This document shows positions 33,970 through 41,558 of a stretch of DNA of 64,000 bases, piece after piece. The notes under the pieces are model-generated. The model made no database searches and was not told where the DNA came from. It worked only from the letters and a program-made list of their open reading frames with translations. Numbering within the stretch: the first letter of the stretch is position 1; the number at the start of each line of letters is the position of its first letter. The DNA is from CAYMRL01 sp964398985. Its GTDB lineage: Bacteria > Deinococcota > Deinococci > Deinococcales > Trueperaceae. The stretch is from assembly GCA_964398985.1 (NCBI GenBank), contig CAYNOS010000003.1, positions 1 to 64,000 on the forward strand, written 5' to 3'. Both the position numbers and the translations under genes were made by a program.

Positions 33970-35313
33970 TCACCGCCTGAGATCCAACGATAGCGTCTGG
34001 GTCGATTCGCCCAGCGAGAAACGGGCTTCGTAACCGCGCAGATCCGACAGGATGATGTCGGTATCGGGAAGGGTTTGGCCGAGCGTGAGCACGACCGGCT
34101 CGGAGAACTGCGCCGACCTGAACACGCCGACGCTCAACGGTCCGAGCACGGTGCCGGTGAAGCGCACGTTGTTGTCGCGGAGGTAGCGGCTGAGCGAGTC
34201 GCCACCGACTGCCAACGGCAGGGCAGGGGCCGGGGTGGTGGGGGTCTCCGGAGTAGCAGCGGCCGCCGGCTCGTTCGGACGGTCGGTGCCGAGCACCTCC
34301 GGCGTCGCTGCGGCAGCCGCAGCTTCCGGTGCCTGGCTGTCGGTCGAGGGCAGTGGCTCCTGGGCCTCCGGCTCCTCCGGCACGCGGATGGCGGCCAACG
34401 CGCCGAGGTCGACGGGCGCCGGGGCCTCGGCGACTTCCTGCGGAGTCCTGACCTCTCGCAAGATCTCGGGAGTCACCGGCAGGGTGCCGGACGGCAGCGG
34501 CCTCGGGAGCGCGGCCGACGCGGAGGTCGCCGGCGCGACGGTGCGCGGCGCCGGTGCGGCCACTGGCGTCGGAGGAGCCGCAGTCGCGGTGCTGGAGGGC
34601 GTCGCGACCTCGGTTATCACGGTTGCGGGCGGCGGGCTGCCGGTGGCCGAGACGATCTCGACGACCTCAGGAGTCGCCTGCGCGAGCACCGGCTGAGCCG
34701 GGGCCGGGGGAGTCTGGACGATCATCGGCGAGAACGGGTTGACGGAGGTGCGTTGGGCGCCTTGCGGTCGGCTGGCGCCGGCGGCGGCGTCCTCGTCGGT
34801 TCCGGCTTCCGCGATCGGAGGCGAGGTCACCAGGAACGGCAGGTCGCCCACCACCAGGTCGCGCGTGACGACCGATGGCGCTTGGGTCACGACGACCGGC
34901 GGAGCCGAGGCGTCGCTTGCCGGCGACTCCGCGACCACCGTGCCTTCGCTCGTGGGGACGGTCTCGGCGCTCACGCCGGGGGTCTCGTCGCCCGCGCCGC
35001 TCACGTCAGTCGCTTCAGCGGGCGCGTCAGGGTCCGTGCCAGCGGTGACCGCGCCGTCGACGCCGGCGGGACTGTCGGCGACGGAGGCGTCGCTCTCCGA
35101 AGCGGGGGCTGTCGCGGTGGCACCGGCGGTGTCACCGGCCAGCGGAGCCACGGTCACCGGCGCGCCGCTGACCGGGGCGGTGGTGATCGGCGAGCTTCCG
35201 CCGGCATCGACCAGCGGGTTCTGGTTGAAGTAGTTGACCCACGCGAACCCGGCGGCCGCCACCAAGAGAGCGGCGAGCAGGATCTTGGCGGTCCTGGAGA
35301 GTCCCATCGTCAC
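33970..35313 (-). CDS. PilP/PilW-like pilus periplasmic protein with a long low-complexity linker
   Basis: This 447-residue protein has one N-terminal membrane helix (ILLAALLVAAAGFAWVNYF), about 330 residues rich in Ala, Pro, Thr, Val and acidic residues with no predicted fold, and a small C-terminal beta domain (residues about 375-447, SRYLRDNNVRFTGTVLGP to TQTLSLDLRR). Its position between pilO and pilQ, and the final beta domain, fit the role of PilP (or PilW of Thermus) in linking the inner-membrane PilMNO complex to the secretin. The linker could span the envelope. GTG 35313 (overlap GTGA) or ATG 35307 are possible starts. Confidence 0.7.
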   Translation of the reverse strand: MTMGLSRTAKILLAALLVAAAGFAWVNYFNQNPLVDAGGSSPITTAPVSGAPVTVAPLAGDTAGATATAPASESDASVADSPAGVDGAVTAGTDPDAPAEATDVSGAGDETPGVSAETVPTSEGTVVAESPASDASAPPVVVTQAPSVVTRDLVVGDLPFLVTSPPIAEAGTDEDAAAGASRPQGAQRTSVNPFSPMIVQTPPAPAQPVLAQATPEVVEIVSATGSPPPATVITEVATPSSTATAAPPTPVAAPAPRTVAPATSASAALPRPLPSGTLPVTPEILREVRTPQEVAEAPAPVDLGALAAIRVPEEPEAQEPLPSTDSQAPEAAAAAATPEVLGTDRPNEPAAAATPETPTTPAPALPLAVGGDSLSRYLRDNNVRFTGTVLGPLSVGVFRSAQFSEPVVLTLGQTLPDTDIILSDLRGYEARFSLGESTQTLSLDLRR

Positions 35314-35897
35314 TGTTCCCCCGGATCTTGTCCCGTGTAGACGTAGACCACGAAGTTGTGGGCGGCGTCGATCGCTGGGTCTGACGAGGTGTTGTCCACG
35401 AGGTTCAAGGAGACCTGCTGGATCTTGGTGAAGCGCTGCAGCGCCTCGAGCTGCGCGAGGAAGGCCATCGTCTCGGTGTAGGTGCCTTCGGTGTCGATCG
35501 AGAAGCCGATTGGCCTGACGTCTTGGATGTTCTCCTGAGCGTTGCCTTGGCTGAAGCTGTTGACGATGACGCCGGCGCCGGCTGCCGAGACACGGAGCTG
35601 GTCGATGAGGCCGGCGATGTCGCTCTCGGTCGGGAGCTCGGAGAGGAACTGACGGCGGTCCTCCTCGAGTTGGGCGACTGCCAAGCGCAGATCGGGCAAG
35701 TTGTTGCGAGCGTCCTCGCCGCGCCTGATCTCGATGTCGAGCAGCGAGATCTGGCTCTCGAGGTCGGCGATGCGCTCTTGGGTCGGGCGGTACATGTAGA
35801 AGTACCAGAGCGCGCCGGCGGCGAGGGAGAGCACGATGGCGATGACCGCCATGTCGCGCTGGCGCATGTTGCGGAAGCTGAAGGAGCCGAGCCTCAT
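35310..35897 (-). CDS. pilO: Type IV pilus inner-membrane protein PilO
   Basis: PilO (195 residues) has a short cytoplasmic end, one membrane helix (MAVIAIVLSLAAGALWYFYM), a coiled coil (about 35-90, RIADLESQISLLDIEIRRGE) and a ferredoxin-like periplasmic domain. It dimerises with PilN. ATG 35897 overlaps the pilN stop. Confidence 0.88.
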   Translation of the reverse strand: MRLGSFSFRNMRQRDMAVIAIVLSLAAGALWYFYMYRPTQERIADLESQISLLDIEIRRGEDARNNLPDLRLAVAQLEEDRRQFLSELPTESDIAGLIDQLRVSAAGAGVIVNSFSQGNAQENIQDVRPIGFSIDTEGTYTETMAFLAQLEALQRFTKIQQVSLNLVDNTSSDPAIDAAHNFVVYVYTGQDPGEQ

Positions 35898-36505
35898 CGC
35901 TGGCCCTCCGAGATGGCCCCGACCGTCAGCGAGTAATCGAAGAGGTCGGTCTCGTTCTGGCGAGTCGCTGACTGGAAGGCGACGCCGTAGTTCTGAGAGC
36001 CTTCCAGTGCCCGGATGAACTCGGCGAGCACGTCAGCGTTCAACACCGTGCCGTTGACGTTCATCTCGGCGATCACCGGGCGCCCTTCGAAGCGCTGCGG
36101 GTCGGAGCGGGCGGGGACGATGCTCGCCATGCTCAGCGAGTCGAAGTCGATGACGGGCCGGCCGGCGACGCTGCGCGAGGGCAGGTGCTCGAGAAGCCCG
36201 GCGATCTCGCCGGTCCACATGATGCGGTTCTCGCGCACGGAGCGCGCCACGGCGATCAGCTGGTTGAGCTGCTGCTGGCGGCTGAGGAGGTCCCGCTGCT
36301 CGCGAAGGAAGGGTTGCAGGAGGGCGAGCTGGTCCTCGCGGGCGAGCTTCTCGCGCTGCAGGTTGGCCTCGGTGGTGCTGGCGAAGTACTGGAACAACGC
36401 CGCGGCTCCGAGCACCAGGAGTGGGAACACGACGATCAGCAGCCGCCAGTACCCAGGTTCCCTTACGCGCCTGAGGTTCTTGGGGAGGAGGTTGATGTTA
36501 ATCAA
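35894..36505 (-). CDS. pilN: Type IV pilus inner-membrane protein PilN
   Basis: PilN (203 residues) begins MININLLPKNLRRVREPGYW, which contains the conserved INLLP peptide that binds PilM, followed by a membrane helix (LLIVVFPLLVLGAAALFQYF), a coiled coil and a ferredoxin-like domain. It overlaps pilM by 8 bases and pilO by 4 bases. Confidence 0.92.
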   Translation of the reverse strand: MININLLPKNLRRVREPGYWRLLIVVFPLLVLGAAALFQYFASTTEANLQREKLAREDQLALLQPFLREQRDLLSRQQQLNQLIAVARSVRENRIMWTGEIAGLLEHLPSRSVAGRPVIDFDSLSMASIVPARSDPQRFEGRPVIAEMNVNGTVLNADVLAEFIRALEGSQNYGVAFQSATRQNETDLFDYSLTVGAISEGQR

Positions 36506-37685
36506 CGCCGGCCACTCCTCTCAGGGCGAGCCCAAGCGGGACAGCGAACTCCGAAGCGGACCGCCTGAGGTAATGGGTATCAAAGCGGTTCTCGTCTACA
36601 TATATGGTCAACCACGGATCGCCGAGCTCGACCCGGAAGCCGAGGGCGTCGCCGATCGCTTCGGGGAGGCCTCTGAGCTTGGCGCCGCCGCCCGTGACCA
36701 ACATGCGAGAGATGTTCGCGTCGCCGCTCTGGACCCTGAAGAACTCGAGGCTCCGGCGGATGTCGGTGGTGAGGTCGACGAGCACCGGGCGCAGCGACTC
36801 GTAGACGCGGCCGGGGGAGAACTGCTCCCTCTTGGCGTCGAAGTTGAGGAGATCCTCTTCGTCCTCGGTGGGGATCGTGGCGGTGCCGTACTCGAGCTTG
36901 ACGTCCTCGGCGCTGTCGAAGTCGAGGCCGAAGGCGCGCTGGATGGCGGCGGTGAAGTGATCGCCGGAGACGCTCAACGGACGGTTCATCAGGACTCGCT
37001 GGCCGCGGACGAGCGTGATCGTGGAGGTGCTGGCGGCGATCTCGAGCACCACGCCGACCTCGTTGGCTTCGGTGTAGACCGAGCCTGAGAGCGTCGTCTT
37101 GCTGAGGTGCTCGCCGAGCAGCGAACCCTTGAGCGAGCGGAGCAAGGAGAACGGCTTGACGTCGATGACGTGCGGTTCGAGACCGGCGAGCTTGAGGTAC
37201 TCGACTTGCTGCGTTACCTCGTCGAGGCGGGCGGCAGCGATGACGACCTCCAACTGGCCGCCCTCTTCGACGTCCTCCGGGTTGTCGAGGACGAAGTAGT
37301 CGAGGATCACCTCGTCGATCGGGAACGGGATGTAGCGCTCCGCTTCCCACTTGATCGCCTCGTCCAGTTCCTGCACGCTCATGCGCGGAACGTGGATGTT
37401 CCTGGTGATGGCCTGACGGTTGCTCACAGCCGTGACGGTGAAGCGCCGGTGGATGCCGGCGTCGTGGAAGAGGGCCTTGATCTCCTCCGCCAAGCCTTGC
37501 GCGTCGGTGACCCTGTCTTCCTGGATGAGTCCTGGCGGCATCGGGCGCATGGCGAGCGCCGACAGGCTCGGGGGGTTGCCTGGTCGGAGCTCCACGACCT
37601 TCAGCGCGCTGGTCCCAACCTCGAGACCGACGGCCTCGATCTTCGGACTCAGCCAGCGCGACATTCGCTCGCGCATTGAGGGCAT
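36498..37685 (-). CDS. pilM: Type IV pilus actin-like assembly ATPase PilM
   Basis: PilM (about 395 residues) is a cytoplasmic actin-fold protein that binds PilN. EAVGLEVGTSALKVVEL is the phosphate-1 region, and LVTGGGAKLRGLPEAIGDAL is the adenosine-binding segment. TAGGAGGAG upstream gives an 8-base spacing to ATG 37685 but only 2 bases to ATG 37691, so I favour 37685. It is the first gene of the pilMNO-pilP-like-pilQ operon, with an extended -10 promoter upstream. Confidence 0.95.
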   Translation of the reverse strand: MPSMRERMSRWLSPKIEAVGLEVGTSALKVVELRPGNPPSLSALAMRPMPPGLIQEDRVTDAQGLAEEIKALFHDAGIHRRFTVTAVSNRQAITRNIHVPRMSVQELDEAIKWEAERYIPFPIDEVILDYFVLDNPEDVEEGGQLEVVIAAARLDEVTQQVEYLKLAGLEPHVIDVKPFSLLRSLKGSLLGEHLSKTTLSGSVYTEANEVGVVLEIAASTSTITLVRGQRVLMNRPLSVSGDHFTAAIQRAFGLDFDSAEDVKLEYGTATIPTEDEEDLLNFDAKREQFSPGRVYESLRPVLVDLTTDIRRSLEFFRVQSGDANISRMLVTGGGAKLRGLPEAIGDALGFRVELGDPWLTIYVDENRFDTHYLRRSASEFAVPLGLALRGVAGVD

Positions 37686-37712
37686 AGGCATCTCCTCCTA
37701 AGAATCAGGCCA

Positions 37713-37721
37713 ACCCTATCA
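37713..37721 (-). promoter_or_regulatory. Extended -10 promoter element for the pilM operon
   Basis: On the minus strand TGATAGGGT (37721-37713) has the TGn extension before a TANNNT box. The transcript would carry a leader of about 20 bases with a real Shine-Dalgarno (GGAGG), unlike most genes in this window. The -35 region is weak. Confidence 0.5.
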
Positions 37722-37744
37722 TGCGTTACTCACGAACTAGAGTG

Positions 37745-37773
37745 AAAAATACCTACCTCCAAGGGGTGGGTAT
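37745..37773 (-). terminator. Rho-independent terminator after dnaB
   Basis: On the minus strand ATACCCACC and GGTAGGTAT form a 9-bp stem with one mismatch and a 7-base loop (37773-37749), followed by TTTT at 37748-37745. It lies 66 bases after the dnaB stop and just upstream of the pilM promoter, so it separates the two transcripts. Confidence 0.75.
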
Positions 37774-37805
37774 GCGACGCGTGGGGCGCGGACGTTCACC
37801 TAAGA

Positions 37806-37821
37806 TAGACTAGTAAGTCTA
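37806..37821. repeat. TAGACT-AGTA-AGTCTA palindrome in the dnaB 3' region
   Basis: A perfect 6-bp inverted repeat with a 4-base gap lies 18 bases after the dnaB stop. It is AT-richer than its surroundings. It could be a 3'-end stabilising hairpin or a protein-binding site; nothing distinguishes these. Confidence 0.5.
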
Positions 37822-37838
37822 GCGAGTCTGGGCACCCA

Positions 37839-39596
37839 TCAGGTGGTGCGCGCCAGGTCGTTGAAACGCACGTGCGCGTTGTGGAACTGCAGGTCGACGT
37901 GCCCCGTCGGCCCGTTGCGCTGCTTGCCGATGATGATCTCGGCGATGCCGTGCTTCTCCGAGTGCTGGTCGTAGTACTCGTCGCGGTAGATGAACATCAC
38001 CAGGTCTGCGTCCTGCTCGATGGCTCCCGAGTTGTGCATGACGACCCCGTCTGCCAGCCACGAAGCTGGGCCGGGGACGGTCAGGTCGAAGACCTCTTCA
38101 GCCCCGGCTTGCCTGATCGACACGATCTCGTCTTGGTCGAGCCCCGATTCGGCCTCAGCGGCCCTGGCGACCGCGACCCTGTCGCCGGCCGTGAGCTGCT
38201 CCAGCCGCCGCCAGCCGTCGAAGGTGAACCAACGGTGCCTCGCCGTGGTGCGCCTCACTCCGCCGCGGGCCAGGGTCACCTCGAACACCGGTCGTTCCCC
38301 GACGCTCCATACCAGGTCGCTGTCGGCCGCGACGATCTTGCCGCTGGGATCCATCGCCAGTACCTGCGGCGTGGCGCCGACCAAGGTCGCGATCGGGAGC
38401 CTGCGGCCGTCCGCGAGGTTCACCAACGTGTCGCCCGTGACGCACTCGCGAAGGTCCGAGAGCATCGGCCGCTTGTCGGTACGGCTTTCGACGGCGCGCG
38501 AGAGCTGTGACAGCACCAGCACCGGCACGTCGAGTTCGCGGGCCAGCGCCTTGAGGCCGCGCGAGATCGTCGAGATCTCCTGCTGACGGTTCTCCGACTG
38601 GTTCCGCGAGCCCGCAGAGCCGGACATCAACTGCAGGTAGTCGATGACCAGCAGCCCCAGGCCCTGCTCGGCCATCAGCCGGCGCGCCCGCGAACGCAGC
38701 TCCATGACGGTCAGGTCGGCGTTGTCATCGATGAAGATGCGAGCCTCCGACATGCGACCGGCGGCTTCGGCGAGGCGGTGGAAGTCGCGCTCGGAGAGCT
38801 GGCCGTTGCGGACGCGGCTCATGTCGACCCGCGCCTCCGAGCACAGCATGCGCGTCACCAACTGCACCGATGACATCTCGAGTGAGAAGATGCCCACCGG
38901 AGCGTGCTCCCTGAGCGCGGCGTTGAGCGCGATGGTGAGCGCGAAAGCCGTCTTGCCCATCGAGGGGCGGGCGGCCGCGACGTTGAGGGTGGCGGGCTGC
39001 AGCCCGGCGGTCAGCTGGTCGAGCTCACTGAACCCCATCCGCAGGCCTGAGACGGGGTTGGGATCGTTGTAGCGGCGGTTGATGTCAGCGAAGGTCTCGT
39101 GCACCAGGCTCGGCATCGTCTCGAAGCTGGTGCGGCGCTTGCGCATCGCCAGGTCGAAGATCGCTCGCTCGGCCTGGTCGAGGACCTCCTCGATGGGCGC
39201 CGACTGGTCGTAGGCGGTCTGCATGATCTTGCCGCCGGCGCCGATGAGATCGCGCAGCGTCGCCTTCTCGAGCACGATCCGTGCGTAGCTCTCCGCGTAG
39301 GCGGCCGTCGGCACGACGTCGGCCAGGCCGATCAGGTAGTTGACGCCGCCCACGCTCTCGAGGTCGCCGGACTGCCTCAACTCCTCGGTCAAGGTGATGA
39401 GGTCCATCTGATCGCCGCGCCGGTGCAGCCGCTCGATGCCGCGGAACACCTTGCGGTGAGACTCCTTGTAGAAGTGCTCCGCCGTGATGGTCCCTTCGAG
39501 GCTCGAGTAGACCTCGTTGTCGAGGAGGATGGCGCCTAGGACGCTCTGCTCGGCCTCGATGTTGTGCGGCGGGGTACGGCCTTCCACGCCCGGCAT
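37839..39596 (-). CDS. dnaB: Replicative DNA helicase DnaB containing a mini-intein
   Basis: The 585-residue precursor contains a complete DnaB: the N-terminal domain (HNIEAEQSVLGAILLDNEVY), the RecA-like ATPase with Walker A ARPSMGKTAF (residues 209-218) and Walker B LLVIDYLQLMSG, and the C-terminal motif SGAIEQDADLVMFIYRDEYY. Residues 385-522 are an intein inserted between DLRE and SGAIEQ inside that last conserved motif. Splicing would leave a normal helicase of 447 residues. The gene must splice to be functional, because the helicase motif is otherwise split. ATG 39596 has no clear ribosome-binding site. Confidence 0.95.
   Translation of the reverse strand: MPGVEGRTPPHNIEAEQSVLGAILLDNEVYSSLEGTITAEHFYKESHRKVFRGIERLHRRGDQMDLITLTEELRQSGDLESVGGVNYLIGLADVVPTAAYAESYARIVLEKATLRDLIGAGGKIMQTAYDQSAPIEEVLDQAERAIFDLAMRKRRTSFETMPSLVHETFADINRRYNDPNPVSGLRMGFSELDQLTAGLQPATLNVAAARPSMGKTAFALTIALNAALREHAPVGIFSLEMSSVQLVTRMLCSEARVDMSRVRNGQLSERDFHRLAEAAGRMSEARIFIDDNADLTVMELRSRARRLMAEQGLGLLVIDYLQLMSGSAGSRNQSENRQQEISTISRGLKALARELDVPVLVLSQLSRAVESRTDKRPMLSDLRECVTGDTLVNLADGRRLPIATLVGATPQVLAMDPSGKIVAADSDLVWSVGERPVFEVTLARGGVRRTTARHRWFTFDGWRRLEQLTAGDRVAVARAAEAESGLDQDEIVSIRQAGAEEVFDLTVPGPASWLADGVVMHNSGAIEQDADLVMFIYRDEYYDQHSEKHGIAEIIIGKQRNGPTGHVDLQFHNAHVRFNDLARTT
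38031..38444 (-). other. DnaB mini-intein, 138 residues, no homing endonuclease
   Basis: The intein starts with CVTGDTLV (block A, C1), has block B TTARHRW (T67, H70), block F EEVFDLTVPGPASWLADG and ends VVMHN with H137 and N138, followed by Ser as the +1 residue, a class 1 arrangement. In block F the position often occupied by histidine (as in PGPHNF) is alanine. There is no endonuclease domain, so the element is close to the smallest known inteins. Base composition does not differ visibly from the host gene. Confidence 0.92.
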
Positions 39597-39670
39597 CGTA
39601 ACACCGCCGCCTGGCGGTCCTTGGAGCCCCCGGGCAGGTCAGCACGACCCGCAACTCGGGACTCCAGGCG

Positions 39671-39676
39671 TAAGAT
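39671..39676 (+). promoter_or_regulatory. Possible -10 box for the PlsY-AAR fusion gene
   Basis: TAAGAT lies 10 bases before ATG 39687, which would give a leader of about 3 bases. It lies in the 90-base gap between divergent dnaB and this gene. Confidence 0.4.
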
Positions 39677-39686
39677 TACCGGCGGC

Positions 39687-41558
39687 ATGGAATACACCTG
39701 GCTGATCGTCGCACCGCTGCTGGCGGCTTACCTGATCGGTTCGCTGCCGCTCGGCGCATGGCTGGTGCGCACCGCGTCGGGCTTCGACCCGCGCGACGTC
39801 AACCCGCACCTGCTCGGCGTCGAGAACGTCTACCGGTTGGTGGGCGCCGGGGTGGCGGTGGCCGGTTTCGCGCTGGACCTGCTGAAGGGCATGGTGGCGG
39901 TGGTGGTCGGCGTGCTCGCCGCCCGCGCCGGCCTGTTCGTGGCTTACGCCGTCGAGTTCGGCTTCGCCGGCGCCACCGCGGCAGGGCTCGAACCTCGCGT
40001 GATGTTCGCTCCCGGCAGTCTGATCGGCGCGTCGGCCGAGGGGGCGCCGCTGGTGGGCCTATCGGCCGCGTCGGCGCTGCTCGGGGCGGTGTTCGGACAC
40101 CTCTACCCGCTGCCGCTGGCCGGCTTCTCGTCGGCGCCCAAGGGGCGCGGCAACGGCGTACTGCTGGGTGGACTGGCCGGTCTATATGCTCTTGGCAGCG
40201 CGCCCTTCTGGGCCCTCGCGCTGCCGGTGGTCGTCTACGCTGCCTTGCTTGCGCTCAGCGGCTACGTGGCGCTCGGCACCCTGGCCGGCGTGATGGTGCT
40301 GGGGGGCGGTGCCGTCGTCGGCGCCGCGTTCGGCCTGCTCGGCTGGGAGGCCGCCGTACTGCTCTCGGCTCTGACAGTGATGGTGGGCTGGCGGCACAAG
40401 TCCGCATTGTCGCGCATCCGCGACGGCACCGAGGTCAAGCTCGGCGAGGCTCGCGCTGTCCGCGGCCTCGACTCCCAGCAGGCGCTGTGCGCGTTCCTGG
40501 TGCACCCGCTGTCGTACGACGACGTTTGGCAACCGCGCTCGCAGCGGTGGCTGAGATACGTCATGAACAACTTCGTCAAGCCCGGGCTGCTTCCCGAGCG
40601 CTGGCTGAAGCGGCTGTTCTTGTCGGTGCGGCCGCAGTTCCAGGGTCTCATCGAAGGCGTGACGCTGCCCGACGGTCGGCGCCTCAGGGTGATGCTGATC
40701 TCCGCCCCGTTGATGCCAGACCAGTTCAGGAGCAACCCCGACGACGCGCTGCGCCTGGCGATCCAAGGCGCGCGCTTCGCGCACCAGCTGGGCGCCGAGG
40801 TCGTCGGCTTGGGCGCCTTCTGGTCGACGGTCGGGGACAAGGGACGCGCCGTGCAGCAGGCGGTGCCGGAGATCGTGGTCACCAATGGAGGCGCCTACAC
40901 GGCCGCTACCGTCAAGGCGGCAGTGCCCGGCCTCTTGAAGCGCTTCAAGTCGCAAGGCGGCACCCTGAAGAACGCCACCGCCGCGGTCGTCGGGGCGAAC
41001 GGTGTCGTCGCCTTCGGGGTGGCCCGCATGATCGCCCCTGAGGTCGGCTCCTTGATACTGATCGGTCGCGATCGGGAGCGGCTCAACCGCAGCGCCGCCA
41101 CGCTCAGACGCAAGCACCCCGGCACCGAGATCGTGGCCACGACCGACATCGCCATGGTCGCTTCCGCCGACCTGGTGTTCAGCGCCACCTCCGACCCGCG
41201 GCCGTTGATCTTCGCTCAGGACGTCAAGCCTGGAGCCTGGCTGTTCGACCTGGGGCGGCCTGCCGACATCGACGAGAGCGTCAAGGACGTCCCCGGCGTC
41301 GAACTGGTGCCAGGCGGCGTGGTGCGCCCTCCTGGAGACATGCGGAGCCGCATCGACCTGCGTTTCGGCGAGGGTCACGTTCCCGCGTGCCTGGCCGAGA
41401 CGATGATCCTCACGGCCTCGCGCGCCTACGACCGCCGCAGCCTCGGCTCCTCGACGCGTACCGCCGACATCGACTTCTACCTGAGGGAGGGCGAGCGACT
41501 CGGCTTCGAGATCGTCACGCGCGATTCGCGCTTCGACGGAGCGAAGGTGAGCGCTTGA
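39687..41558 (+). CDS. Fusion of a PlsY-like membrane domain and an acyl-ACP-reductase-like domain
   Basis: This 623-residue protein has two parts. Residues 1-235 form a multi-pass membrane domain like the acyltransferase PlsY (IGSLPLGAWLVR, FALDLLKG, FGHLYPLPL), but the PlsY motifs GSGNIGATN and FKGGKG are replaced (NPHLLGVENVY, SAPKGRGNG). Residues about 260-605 resemble cyanobacterial long-chain acyl-ACP reductase: TNGGAYTAATV, the nucleotide-binding AAVVGANGVVAFG (432-444), GGVVRPPGD, and the catalytic-cysteine motif VPACLAETMIL (C568) matching ACFAEAMLL. It may reduce acyl groups to fatty aldehydes at the membrane. I infer a lipid role; the substrate is unproven. Confidence 0.75.
   Translation: MEYTWLIVAPLLAAYLIGSLPLGAWLVRTASGFDPRDVNPHLLGVENVYRLVGAGVAVAGFALDLLKGMVAVVVGVLAARAGLFVAYAVEFGFAGATAAGLEPRVMFAPGSLIGASAEGAPLVGLSAASALLGAVFGHLYPLPLAGFSSAPKGRGNGVLLGGLAGLYALGSAPFWALALPVVVYAALLALSGYVALGTLAGVMVLGGGAVVGAAFGLLGWEAAVLLSALTVMVGWRHKSALSRIRDGTEVKLGEARAVRGLDSQQALCAFLVHPLSYDDVWQPRSQRWLRYVMNNFVKPGLLPERWLKRLFLSVRPQFQGLIEGVTLPDGRRLRVMLISAPLMPDQFRSNPDDALRLAIQGARFAHQLGAEVVGLGAFWSTVGDKGRAVQQAVPEIVVTNGGAYTAATVKAAVPGLLKRFKSQGGTLKNATAAVVGANGVVAFGVARMIAPEVGSLILIGRDRERLNRSAATLRRKHPGTEIVATTDIAMVASADLVFSATSDPRPLIFAQDVKPGAWLFDLGRPADIDESVKDVPGVELVPGGVVRPPGDMRSRIDLRFGEGHVPACLAETMILTASRAYDRRSLGSSTRTADIDFYLREGERLGFEIVTRDSRFDGAKVSA

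Noticed and set aside
34075..35340. Plus-strand frame antisense to the PilP-like gene
   Set aside because: It arises from the Pro/Ala/Thr-rich low-complexity codons of the real gene and is Arg/Gly-rich with no motif.
38031..38444. Homing endonuclease in the DnaB intein
   Set aside because: Only 138 residues lie between the splice junctions, with blocks A, B, F and G directly connected; no LAGLIDADG or HNH motif.
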